Shown one piece after another: positions 29,452 to 38,056 of a stretch of DNA of 38,056 nucleotides. The stretch comes from Chara braunii (lineage: Eukaryota; Streptophyta; Charophyceae; Charales; Characeae): assembly GCA_003427395.1 (NCBI GenBank), contig BFEA01000099.1:3112819-3150874 (forward strand). The letters run 5' to 3'. The position numbers and the translations under genes are program-made. The notes below the pieces were generated by a model. That model had not been told where the DNA came from, made no database searches, and was given only the letters and a program-made list of their open reading frames with translations. The first letter of the stretch is position 1. Each line of letters opens with the position of its first letter.

Positions 29452-29738
29452 ATCGCCGCATAGGCTGAAAGCCTTGCGCATTGCATCGACATTTTCAGAC
29501 CGAATGCTTGAAGTGCATTTCCAGTCAGGGTTCAATTGCTTTGGCGTGTGTCTCCGCTGTTGTTGGAGGGCGCTACATTGGAGAAGGGTAGGGGGCAACA
29601 TGCATGGTAAACGGGCAGCAACATGAATGCCCATGATTGTGAGGGGTAGCTATGTAGTTATGTTTGTCGAGGTTATTTGTATATGCTTAGGAGTAGTGGT
29701 AGGTAGGTAGTGCTACTACTACTAGGGCAAGGTGAATC

Positions 29739-29860
29739 TAAACCGCAAGTACACACCCCCAGCCTTGCAGAAAGTTTTTGTCACAAGAAGCGAAACTCGG
29801 AGGCGCCATGCGGTGCCGTTGAAAAAAAAAATCGGTCGTGCGGGTTTTCATGCTGACACC
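29739..29860 (+). repeat. Dispersed repeat, copy 1 (TAAACC-CAAGTACAC)
   Basis: Starts TAAACCGCAAGTACAC and aligns with 32255-32380 (shared CCAGCCTTGCAG, GTC-CACAAGAA and CCGTTGA-AAA segments) at moderate identity. Nature unknown; a third short match to the first 14 bases is at 31857-31870. Confidence 0.55.
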
Positions 29861-29895
29861 CGTGGGCCGATCTGTGCTGTACTGATGCTTGAAGC

Positions 29896-29897
<2 letters not shown>

Positions 29898-29928
<31 letters not shown>

Positions 29929-30040
29929 CCCCCTTCAGTGCTAGTGGTGCTGATAAGAGCAGCCGCCGCTAGCACCTGGGGAGAGGCTCCATCTATTGTT
30001 GGGGAGCATCACCTGCTGGAAAACGGGTCCAGCGTCCCTT
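29898..30040 (-). mobile_element. A-tailed retroposon, minus copy
   Basis: On the minus strand this is the same body as 17809-17930, ending in an uninterrupted A27 tail (plus strand T27 at 29898-29924). The opposite orientation and different tails of the two copies support independent retroposition. Confidence 0.6.
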
Positions 30041-30603
30041 ATGCAGAAATAATACGAAAACATTCTAGAGCATCCGAAACGAGACTGGAAAACGCCTGCC
30101 AGCATTGATTACTCTGGATTCCAGAGGATTGACTGAGCAGGTTGTGGAAGGGCTCTCCATCTGTATCCACCCACCCTTTCTAGCCCTCTCTTTTTGTGAA
30201 AAATTGTCTAGTCAAGAAGGCAAACCCTGCTATCTTGGCCTGGAGACAGCATGGGGCCACTGGGGGGCACCAGTGGGGCCTTGCGTCTCCCTGCCCATTT
30301 CTCTTGTAGTCTACCTTGTCCTTTAAGCATAGCCCATGCTTATCTTCCCTTCCTAAATACATAGATGGAAGTTCGCAAATTTACAAGCTTGAGGGAGTGG
30401 TGCTGCTGTCACCATATTTCAGGTCAATACTCTGCCATTTCGCGGACGACGAAGGGGGGTCACAACAGTCGTATTTCCAAGGATCGTGGGTGGGGAGGGA
30501 ACGGATCCGGAAAATCCTCTGCTGGTCTCAAGGGGACATTGGAGTCAATGGTCAGCCAATCCTTGAACCTCAATCGATAATCTCATGGCACAACCTCCCT
30601 TCC
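30041..30603. other. No gene recognised; possible LINE 3' flank
   Basis: Contains small hairpins (GCCACTGG/CCAGTGGG at about 30254-30277 and TAAGCAT/ATGCTTA at about 30325-30343). The part next to 30604 may be the 3' UTR of the LINE fragment. No motifs found in the short ORFs. Confidence 0.4.
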
Positions 30604-31840
30604 CTATCCTTCCTCCCCATCATCTCTTCCATCCCAATCCACTGACCAGCACACCTCTGCTACCCACCCCTCTCGATCCCCTCCCAACCACTCCCTAGAG
30701 AACTGCACTACCCTCTCCGCGATGTCCTTTGGCCTGTGAAGGGTATCACGAGCGAGCTTGACTGACTTCCATCTGTATGTAAGTTCTAGTTGAATGTGAT
30801 GTTTAAATTGTTCAATCCTTTCCTCTCCCTTGACTCGAACTTGGTCGAAGACTAGAGCACATCGTTGCCACGATAGAACCCGTAGGACCATTCTTCGGCC
30901 CAGGTGGAACATGTTCTAGGCAAAAATATCCCCTTGGAGAAGCGTGCAGTGGCCCGTGAGAATGGCTCGCCACTCCCACGGCCACCGATGATCCGGAACC
31001 ATTTGCTGCCACAATCTATCCCACCATCTCCAGGTAAGGACTGTTGTCGGGCATCGCAGAAAGATGTGTTGTATTGTCTCTGCTCTCTTCCTTGCCGAGA
31101 AGCCTGACAGGCATCGTGAGCACCAAGGGAGGGCACGACCCTGCTGTTCCAAGTGTGAGTGATGGATCAACCAATCATTTGTAGGTAAACAACAGTGTAA
31201 GATTTGCCATTGCAGAGACGTAATTTTGGCAAGTCTACACTTGGTGTCGCGAAACCATTGAATCCGTGTGAGTTGTTTTTCCACATTGAGGTGCATATGC
31301 CATCTGTAGATCACTACGTCTCTCAGACACCGATTAGTTCTGAGCATTCTGTATGTTGCTTTCACTGGAAGATCTGCCAGTGCCTTGGAGTTTGATTGTC
31401 CCGTGTGTCGTATGTCTTGGTTCCAGACCCATTCCAACGGATCTATGGGGAGGTCTTGCACGACCATCTTGGGCATAAAGGCCCGTTGGTTCTCCCCTTC
31501 CCCTATAATCCTAATTCCGTATAGGACCACTTTCGGGATCCATTGGAAGGGGTTTCGGTTTCCCATCAATTGACCACCTTCTTTTATGTTATACCATTCA
31601 ATCAGCACGTCCCCCGGCCATACCAAGTGAAGTAGGTCCGCCCTGTTGGTCCATCCATCTTTGGTCACCCAATCCCCCTCCTGCAGCACTGGACCTTTGC
31701 GCAGGATGAGCCATCATCCCACCGGTAGGGCTTCCGTGATTTCATCCAGCGCTGATTCTATATTATGACAATATCTCAATTTTTCCTCCATCTTCTTCGG
31801 TCCCTTCCAATCCTTCCTCTTAGTGTCCCATTAAGCGAAT
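30604..31840 (-). pseudogene. LINE retrotransposon ORF2 C-terminus (zf-RVT)
   Basis: The frame 30916-31689 encodes the region after RT in plant L1-type LINEs: W-rich sequence (LEWVWN, LADLPVKATYRML), then the reverse-transcriptase zinc-binding domain with WQILHCCLPTNDWLIH, C190 and C193 (WCSRC) and H208 and C213 (IQHIFLRC). In-frame continuation past a TAG (30916-30918) gives 30604-30912 with further LINE-like C-terminal residues (VLSWQRCALVF). Upstream the frame continues, with stops at about 31715 and 31830, to about 31840, where similarity is lost. RT and endonuclease are absent, so this is a 5'-truncated, decayed copy. Confidence 0.85.
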
Positions 31841-31928
31841 AATGTAGCTTACTTTTTAAACCACAAGTACGTTTGTTAGCTATTGTTTCAGAGTTAGGGC
31901 ATGCATGTCAGTGTGGTCACGACTCTCG

Positions 31929-32054
31929 GGAAGTATCGAGGTGTCGTTTTGTTGGATATCGATCGAGGCAAAATGGGCCTCATAGCAAAATTGGTTGCAT
32001 GCGAGGCCCGTTGTGCCCGATAGATATCCAACAAACTCGCGCCCCGGTACTTCC
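31929..32054. repeat. Long hairpin (52-bp arms, 21-nt loop)
   Basis: 31929-31981 and 32003-32054 are reverse complements at roughly 75-80%, including a perfect GTTGGATATC / GATATCCAAC core and perfect outer (GGAAGTA) and inner (GGGCCTC) ends, with one bulge. Several differences would be G-U pairs in RNA. Could be a small MITE or a miRNA-type precursor; no terminal target duplication is clear. Confidence 0.75.
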
Positions 32055-32254
32055 AAGGAGCCATGGCTGCATGCACGCTGCGACTATGAAAAAATGGTTG
32101 ACAACTGTGTTGGTGGCTTAACGAAGTAAAAAAAATGACGAGGGTGTTGTGTCTGATGTTAATAAGGAGGGTATTGTGCACACCGTCTCCATCACATGTA
32201 CAAGTCAACACGCAATCGCTTCATCGCTCCACATTCGCATCAGAGCAGGTCTTT

Positions 32255-32380
32255 TAAACCACGAGTACACGGGCCCAGCCTTGCAGCCCGAAACTTGTCG
32301 CCACAAGAAAACGAGGCCGAAACGTCAAACGTTAGGCCCACCGTTGATAAATTTGATCGACGACCCTGTTTTCGTTTCGC
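32255..32380 (+). repeat. Dispersed repeat, copy 2
   Basis: Diverged partner of 29739-29860. Starts TAAACCACGAGTACAC after CTTT. No coding evidence. Confidence 0.55.
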
Positions 32381-32854
32381 GCCTCCGGAATTTGAGGTGT
32401 CAGACTCGCGGCCCAGGTGCTCATGTACTGGTGGTCTAAGTGTCTTTTCCCTGCACCTCCACAATAGTCCAGTTTCGCAAAGTAAGAAGAGGTGACAGTT
32501 ACGACAGTCTGTCTGCATAGCAAGGAGAAATGAATTGGGACTCCTGTTCCTTGCCCTCCCCCTTCCGCCCAGTCCCCGCAGTAATCACACGGATGTTGGG
32601 AATGACAGTCTGTCTGCGTAGCACAACCAAAGCAAGTTGGAGTTATGCAACCAAAGACCCTCATTTTAAGACTATTTTCGAGAGAAAGTTTTAAGTCTTG
32701 AAAACTTTCAGCGGCGGAAGCGAGAGAAAAGGCAAAGCATTAGAGTCTCATTACACATTCCTTAGAAGCGTAATGTGTAGGAGTGCGACTTCGTTAGACA
32801 TTCCAAAAACTCGAGTTCTTGCAAACATGTCGAAATACTCTACGGACTAGTCCT

Positions 32855-33190
32855 GAAAAATTTTGGGATCTTCAACCAAATCATCCCGATTTTGGGTCTC
32901 ATTAGATACTCTTTAGTAGTCCTAAAAATTTCAGGATGTACTCCTTAGCGATTTTTAGGATTCTAGGGGTTAGGGTTTAGACTATTCCTTATAAAGTTTT
33001 TAGGAATGATCCTTATGCCTTCTGACGACCAAGTTTTAGGTGGATATATGAGGTCGCATCGTGGATGCCCACCTTCAGTCGTGGATATCTGAAAATTTTC
33101 AGCATCTTCAATCAAATCATCTCGGTTTTGGGTCTCATTAAACACTCTTTAGCAGTCCTAAAAATTTCAGGATGTACCCCTTAGAGATTT
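32855..33190. repeat. Two 100-bp direct repeats 236 bp apart
   Basis: 32855-32954 and 33091-33190 align without gaps over nearly all their length (shared TTTTGGGTCTCATTA, CAGTCC/TAGTCCTAAAAATTTC and AGGATGTAC-CCTTAG), at about 85% identity. Between them lies TAGGGGTTAGGGTTTAG (32964-32980), a telomere-like fragment. No gene. Confidence 0.8.
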
Positions 33191-33280
33191 AGTTATAGCA
33201 AGACAATTTGTAAGAATAGGGGAACCACTCCATCTCTTAGTTAAAAAAAAAAAAAAGAATTATGGAATGACGGTGCAGTT

Positions 33281-33315
33281 CCCCCCCCTCCCTCCCTCCC
33301 TCCCTCCCTCCCCCC
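33281..33315. repeat. (CCCT)n microsatellite
   Basis: C8 followed by CCCT units and a final C-run. Confidence 0.95.
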
Positions 33316-33482
33316 TTTTGTACATGTGCTTTCTTTTTCCCTTTCATTTTGTTCTCTTGCCCATCATATCCTCCACGCAGTATGCACCTTGTTCGAGCGA
33401 TAAATGACGATGATGATGGAAACATGGTTATGGCATGTAGTTAGTGGGTTGAGTATTTAGATATTGCATGTTATTTCCAATG

Positions 33483-33483
<1 letters not shown>

Positions 33484-33513
<30 letters not shown>
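33484..33513. repeat. (TTG)n microsatellite
   Basis: About ten uninterrupted TTG/TGT units ending in a T-run. Confidence 0.95.
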
Positions 33514-33514
<1 letters not shown>

Positions 33515-34340
33515 TTTCAGTTGATTGATCATTTTTCTTTTTCGCATAATTTATGTGTAATAAGATTGAAAAACATAAATTGCAAAACGCGCCACTAAAC
33601 GACCAACATCTACATTTTTTATCGTTGTATAGAAAGTAAAAGAATGGTCTCCATAAATCACACTCAACATTATTTGAAAAACAAAACTGCAATAAATCCA
33701 ATGAATGTTCGAGGAAAACACAAACTAAGTTATCGCCATCGATTTCATCCCCTCGACAACATTTTACCTCTATGGACTGAATTTTTTGCATGTCGTTGCT
33801 CACACATCACGCACTCTTCAAGAATGCTAACAATACACACGCACACGATGGAGGACTACTCCACCTTAGCAATGCTTGACATCATGGATCCATCACTGCA
33901 TGCATGCGACGATGTGGGATCAACCACTCGCCTCTGATTCAAGTACAACATCTTCATGCGTTCCTGGAGTGCATTCTCGAGGGTAAAAACTGTCCCGCTC
34001 GCCACATCCTAAGACAACAAACATAAAGGCTACACAATGACCCTAAGTCCATGCATCATCAATCGCCAGTCTCGTCAACCACCCACATGAGGTTTTCATC
34101 AAGTTTATCCCTGCATCTTTTTTTTTTTTTTTTTTTTAAAGGGCCGCAGTCTTGAGATGTATATCCAAAGGTGACCAGCCCGAGATAATTCGAGATTATT
34201 ATGGAAATTATTATTGTAGATTATATATCGTGACTCGTGATTATGACTTAGTGAGCTTCCTTATTGAGCTTATGTTGTGATAGGTATGTTGAGAGGTTTT
34301 TTAAGCCTCTGGAAATGTCATGAAATTGAGAGTCTCAACC
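33514..34340. other. No gene recognised
   Basis: AT-rich DNA with a T-run near 34119-34137. Open frames up to 97 codons carry no recognisable motif. Confidence 0.5.
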
Positions 34341-34590
34341 ATGATAAGAATCGTGGTTATGAATAAGGATGTAATAGTTGTGGACCGTGCAAATATTGAC
34401 GAAGTGTTGCATAAGCTTTTCGAAGTTCACCTTATGCATGCGTAGAAATAATTGCCACATGCACTTCAGCCACCCGAACACTCTCTCCACTTCATCACGA
34501 ACCACCTTTCATTTAGTGTCGAAGTGTTTGTCGTCCGCTTGCTGGTGATTCCTTTGTAAGGCACCACGATGTCCGACTTTTTCTTGGATC
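34341..34590 (-). pseudogene. PIF/Harbinger transposase C-terminal relic
   Basis: Translated on the minus strand, this region reads VVRDEVERVFGWLKCMWQLF, matching the conserved DDE_Tnp_4 block around the catalytic Glu of PIF/Harbinger transposases (usually VERAFGRLK-RW). It continues through KLMQHFVNICTVHNYYI, matching the final helix with its conserved HN. Upstream in frame comes IQEKVGHRGALQRNHQQADD, then one TGA just before the VERVFGWLK block. The N-terminal helix-turn-helix and the two catalytic Asp are not found, so it is a fragment. Too short and interrupted to appear as a simple ORF. Confidence 0.75.
34566..34589. repeat. 24-bp direct repeat, copy 1
   Basis: ACGATGTCCGACTTTTTCTT plus GGAT, identical to 35445-35468. 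This copy lies in the transposase relic (encoding IQEKVGHR on the minus strand). Confidence 0.9.
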
Positions 34591-36484
34591 ACCTTGGCCT
34601 TGTGACGGGTGGGGTCGCCTCGCCTCTATGGTCGGGTCTGACCAGCCTAGGCCATAGAGAAGGGGTAGTTCAACCTTACAAGTAGGGGACTAGCAAAAAC
34701 GTGACGTTGGAATCGGAGGGAATGTGGTGAGGCTCGAGTCTAAAGCGGGGCTTGGCGTCGAGATGTTATCCCTTGAGAATTACACCACTCCTCGATGCAT
34801 ATCACAAAGCGTGCAGGAAAAATATCATGTGTGATGGCATGTAATTCGAGTGGGATACAAAACCTGGACAAGGGCTTTCGATGAATGGTTTCTCTCATGA
34901 ATGGTTGGTTCAAAGTCTATCTGAGCCGCCCAGGAGGCAAAATTTTAGAAAGACCCATCAGGGGGTTAAACCTGATTTTTTTTTTGATAAATGGATGTGT
35001 CAACCGATTGGGGTTTTGAAGGCTAGCCGGAAGCTTTCCGGTACTATTCTGAGAGACTAAAATGATTGTTTTGAGTGGCCGCCAGTGGGATGATGCTGGG
35101 GCTATTCTGACGAAGTTCCTTGAAAATTTTAGTGATTCCAGAATTTGATCTGGTATAAAATTCCGGGTTTTGGTGAAAGGTTTGCCAGAGGCTATATCTG
35201 GTACCATTCCAATAAAGAATGTTTGAATTTTGAATTACCGAGGAAATCGTTCGGATTTTAGTTATAAGCTTCGACTTATTTTCGATTGATAAAGTTTTCT
35301 GCTGAGGAGTTCCATAAAAATTTATAAATACCTGGGTCATTACTAATATATGGTGAACGACGGGGACCTCGTTCAATGGGGCCTGAGAATGCTATCGGGG
35401 CAAAAACCCTGACAAGGGTATTTGCTGGGGATTTTGAACGTCGGACGATGTCCGACTTTTTCTTGGATTGAAAAACTTGATGAGACTGACGTTGCCAAAG
35501 TTTTTCTGACCTGACCTATGACTGATAGATTAAAAGTTTCCGAATTCTGTTTGGGACACGTGTAGCGTCCAACAGAAGCGGATGAGAACGGCAAGGATTC
35601 GCCTTGTCGCGTGCTGCAGGGACGCCGGGAGATGGAAACGTTAAAGTTAAACCTATTTCACCTATAAGTGGGCTAAAAAGGGGTCGTTGTGACAAGGTTG
35701 GGACCGCAGCGTGAAGGGATGATTTTTAGGGTCCACGGGGCTTGCGCCAAGGACTAGGGGCGATGGCGTTGGGGCCTGCTGAGTAAGGCAGTTGTTAAGG
35801 CCGTCGGCTGCTAACCCTGCCTGCGAGCCACGGTAGCGAGCGGGCTTAGCAGGCACAGCCTGCTAGGCGCTGGGGAGGGGACCTGCTGCGAGCAGATGCG
35901 CTCGACAACGTCCAGGCCGCAGGAGTGCACACTGGAGTCAAACTTCTGTATGGAAGAGTACTGGCGGGCATGGCTTAATAGGCAGGCATTGGAACTCATG
36001 CTGGCGTGGCGCTAACGGTAATGATCATCCCGCGCGACTTCGCCAACGGGTTCCACCCAGTTCACTACCATATCGGAGACTATTGTAAATTGTTCCATCA
36101 ATTTTTGAATTTCCTAGTTGGGTCATTTCACTATAGGACGGCGCCAGCCTGGGTTGTCCGTGACAACAACGCTTACAGGCGCTTAACACACGCGTGCGGT
36201 AATCAAAGGCGCTAGGTCGTTCCACGTCACATGCTGACGTGGAGTCTGATCTAAATCATGTTGTACTTCAACACAGTGATTTCCATACAATCTACTCCAT
36301 AGTTGGCGCTTGAAAAAACGGCTTACGAGCTCGTGCGATGTTGATGAAAGTCAAGGACGTTGGAGGACGATGGAGAATGCCCAGTGGTAGCCAAAGTGTG
36401 TGTAAGGTGTCTTTTGTCTGTTATATATGCTCCAATTAGTTCACGATGGTTGCTTGAAGGCGAAGCTGCCTGTGAAATCAATAC
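34591..36484. other. No gene recognised
   Basis: Includes the second 24-bp repeat copy (35445-35468), which forms part of a perfect GTCGGAC/GTCCGAC hairpin at 35440-35456. 35590-35990 is GC-rich and the remainder AT-rich. Short ORFs lack motifs. Composition shifts suggest several old insertions, but I cannot delimit them. Confidence 0.45.
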
Positions 36485-36524
36485 GAGGCACTCCATAACC
36501 GGCGGAGGCACTCCATAATCGGCG
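36485..36524. repeat. 20-bp tandem duplication
   Basis: GAGGCACTCCATAACCGGCG followed directly by the same 20 bases with one C-to-T change. Confidence 0.9.
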
Positions 36525-36659
36525 CAGAGGAAAGTCAAGTGCTCGCGAGAGGTCAATATAAATCAGCGACAGAGAGGAGAATGGGAGTGTCTGGTGATAG
36601 TCAAAATTTGTGATAACTTATAAGTATATACATTTTGCTCAAATCCTTGTTTCATCTCG

Positions 36660-37000
36660 ATCATGAAGATTTATAGATGAGGATTTGCAGTTGTTGAGGC
36701 CAGTCAACTAAGGAGGAGGAGAGCAGTCAAAATCTATAGTTAATAAGGGAGGGAGTTTAGGTTTTTTGTCGCAGCAGGTATATAGAATCGCAAATCAAAC
36801 TCGAAAAATTAGCGACGAGGAAAGTGGGCGAGACTGGTTCATGAAGAATACTGGAAGACGTTGCGGTCTTAAGATTTTTTTTATAACAGGAAACAGAGGA
36901 GGAGTAGAGAGGTCAAGAGCTACAGTAAAAGAAGGAGAGAGTTGTGGTTTTAGTTGTTGCAAGTTCTTAGAATCACAAATCAATCTCGTTTTCATCATCA
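36660..37000. repeat. Diverged tandem duplication, unit about 185 bp
   Basis: GGAGGAGGAGAGCAGTC...GAATCGCAAATCAAACTCG (36712-36801) corresponds to GGAGGAGTAGAGAGGTC...GAATCACAAATCAATCTCG (36898-36988), with clear base-by-base correspondence and small indels. Both are preceded by a CATGAAGA-containing segment (36662 and 36839). Non-coding. Confidence 0.65.
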
Positions 37001-37131
37001 TTTAGATAAGTAATATTATCTTCTAAAATTCTTTATTCGTAGTCTGACTTATCTATGTTGTTCTATGAGAGATAACTCGCTTAATTGGTAGATATAAAAG
37101 TATATAATAGTAGACGAAGTACGACTAACGA

Positions 37132-37463
37132 CCATTTCGTCAAAATGGACATTTTTTATTTTTTGAACGAAATTGAAACTGAGTTTTTTGGTTGAAAACT
37201 CGTCAAAATTTGTTGTTCCTGAGGGTCCAGCGTTTTACAAACACTGGACCCCTTGGCTGTACATGGACCTAGCTTGAGACCAGGCACCTCCAGGCAGGAT
37301 TGCCTGGAGGTACTTGGTCTCAAACTAGGTCCATGTACAACCAGGGGGTTCAGCGTTTTACAAACGTCGGACCCTTAGGAACAACAAATTTTGATGAGTT
37401 TTTGGCCAAAAAACTCGATTTCAATTTCGTTCAAAAAAAAAGATGTCAATTTTGACGAAATGG
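37132..37463. mobile_element. Foldback MITE with about 165-bp terminal inverted repeats
   Basis: Arms 37132-37296 and 37301-37463 are near-perfect reverse complements separated by only 4 bases (GGAT), flanked by CCTCCAGGCA/TGCCTGGAGG. Ends are CCATTTCGTCAAAAT and its complement ATTTTGACGAAATGG. Within each arm a smaller palindrome occurs (GGTCCAG...CTGGACC). No coding capacity. No clear target-site duplication, so the superfamily is unassigned. The high arm identity suggests recent origin or strong folding during replication. Confidence 0.88.
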
Positions 37464-38056
37464 CAGTTGACTTACTTTCTATATGTATTGTTATCCCTAC
37501 TTATTGATAAGACGTATGCTGATTGGAAGAGGATTAATCAGTGGAGAAATAAGGATTAAGAGGAGAGAGAGGGAAGACGGTAATTTGAATTAGAAGGGAG
37601 GGTGACGAGGGGAGGGAGCTTTTCTGCAAGTGGTAGGTGACGAAGCCTGTCCATCTCAGTTGGTACTAATCAGGTAAGGGTATACTAGGAGAAATAAGGG
37701 TAAGAGGAAATGAGATGATAGTTTGTGGAAAAAGTGATTGAAACATGGCAGCAAGAGGAAGCAACGACAGAATACACCGCTCACATAACAACAACGGAAG
37801 GCATGACATACGATTGACCACAAATCTTGGAGGTACGTCATCACCACTTGTACCTATCGCCTTTTGACTTCCCTTCTCCTATATCCGATATCTGGTTTCC
37901 GCCCAGGCCAAAACAAACACCTAACATTGCTAGACTGAAAACTGTTATAGCTTTTACCAGAAAGTCACAAAAAGTAAAATTATTAGATTAAAAAAAAAAA
38001 AAAAAAAAAAACCTTTTTTTTAATCAGTATAGACAGGAGGAAAGGAGGCACCAAAA
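37464..38056. other. No gene recognised
   Basis: AT-rich with purine-rich GGGAGG/GAGAGA stretches. Near the end an A-run (about 37988-38012) and a T-run form GATTAAAA.../...TTTTAATC, a small hairpin. No supported gene. Confidence 0.5.

Larger units (their letters stand above)
19968..29455 (-). mobile_element. Ty3/gypsy LTR retrotransposon, element 2 (chromovirus-like)
   Basis: A 9480-bp element (19972-29451) flanked by the direct 4-bp repeat ATCG (19968-19971 and 29452-29455). LTR ends on the minus strand are TGTGATGACC...GGATCATAACA. The PBS is beside the right LTR and the PPT beside the left LTR, so it reads right to left. Internal order: long leader, gag, PR, RT-RNase H, integrase, chromodomain-like tail. 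Lesions: a frameshift after the gag start, a Trp-to-stop change in RNase H, a frameshift in an A-run, an in-frame TAG before integrase, and a 5-bp duplication at the integrase C-terminal junction. Not autonomous. Confidence 0.93.

Noticed and set aside
35440-35461. Terminator-like hairpin followed by T5
   Set aside because: A bacterial-type signal has no meaning in this eukaryotic context; the hairpin is explained by the 24-bp repeat.
34917-35594. Minus-strand ORFs of 73-110 codons
   Set aside because: Overlapping short frames in AT-rich DNA with no motif beyond the 24-bp repeat.

Overview
The window looks like repeat-dominated nuclear DNA of a green-lineage eukaryote (streptophyte alga or land plant). 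The reasons are CCCTAAA-type telomere-like repeats, two Ty3/gypsy LTR retrotransposons whose primer-binding sites each match the usual plant initiator-tRNA-Met type (TGGTATCAGAGC) except for one base, a tRNA-derived SINE, a LINE tail, a PIF/Harbinger transposase relic and a long-TIR MITE. A charophyte such as Chara would fit, but the species is inferred, not shown. I found no convincing host gene.

Layout. 1-3250: degenerate telomere-like DNA, two copies of one tRNA-type SINE, and a visible assembly artefact at 2276-2623 containing an untrimmed transposase mate-pair junction adapter. 3247-17263: a 14-kb Ty3/gypsy element on the minus strand (element 1), with very large LTRs (about 2.7 kb), a 4-bp GATG target duplication, and gag, PR, RT, RNase H, a Cys/His-rich segment and integrase, all broken. 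Downstream of integrase lies an extra ORF (ORF3) that starts in an ATGA overlap with the integrase stop and is best read as two exons around a 251-nt intron. The 5' LTR holds an 815-N gap. 17264-19967: gene-free DNA with an A-tailed retroposon, an A28G23 tract and a cluster of foldback repeats. 19968-29455: a second minus-strand Ty3/gypsy element (element 2; 9.5 kb, 1.3-kb LTRs, ATCG target duplication, clear PBS and PPT). It has a chromodomain-like integrase tail and an RT reading frame complete through YLDD, but it is otherwise inactivated by stops and frameshifts. 29456-38056: an inverted partner of the A-tailed retroposon, a minus-strand LINE C-terminus (zf-RVT), a long hairpin, diverged direct repeats, a PIF/Harbinger relic, and a 332-bp foldback MITE.

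The genes work together only as mobile-element modules: gag packages, PR processes, RT/RNase H copies, and integrase inserts. Both gypsy elements read right to left; the right LTR is the 5' LTR (promoter side, followed by the PBS) and the left LTR is the 3' LTR. By eye, LTR pairs differ at roughly 5-8% of sites in the stretches compared, and both coding regions carry several disabling lesions, so neither copy looks autonomous. The most unusual content is ORF3 of element 1 and the Cys/His-rich segment before its integrase. Many apparent ORF starts in these regions are GTG, TTG or CTG and are not biologically meaningful.
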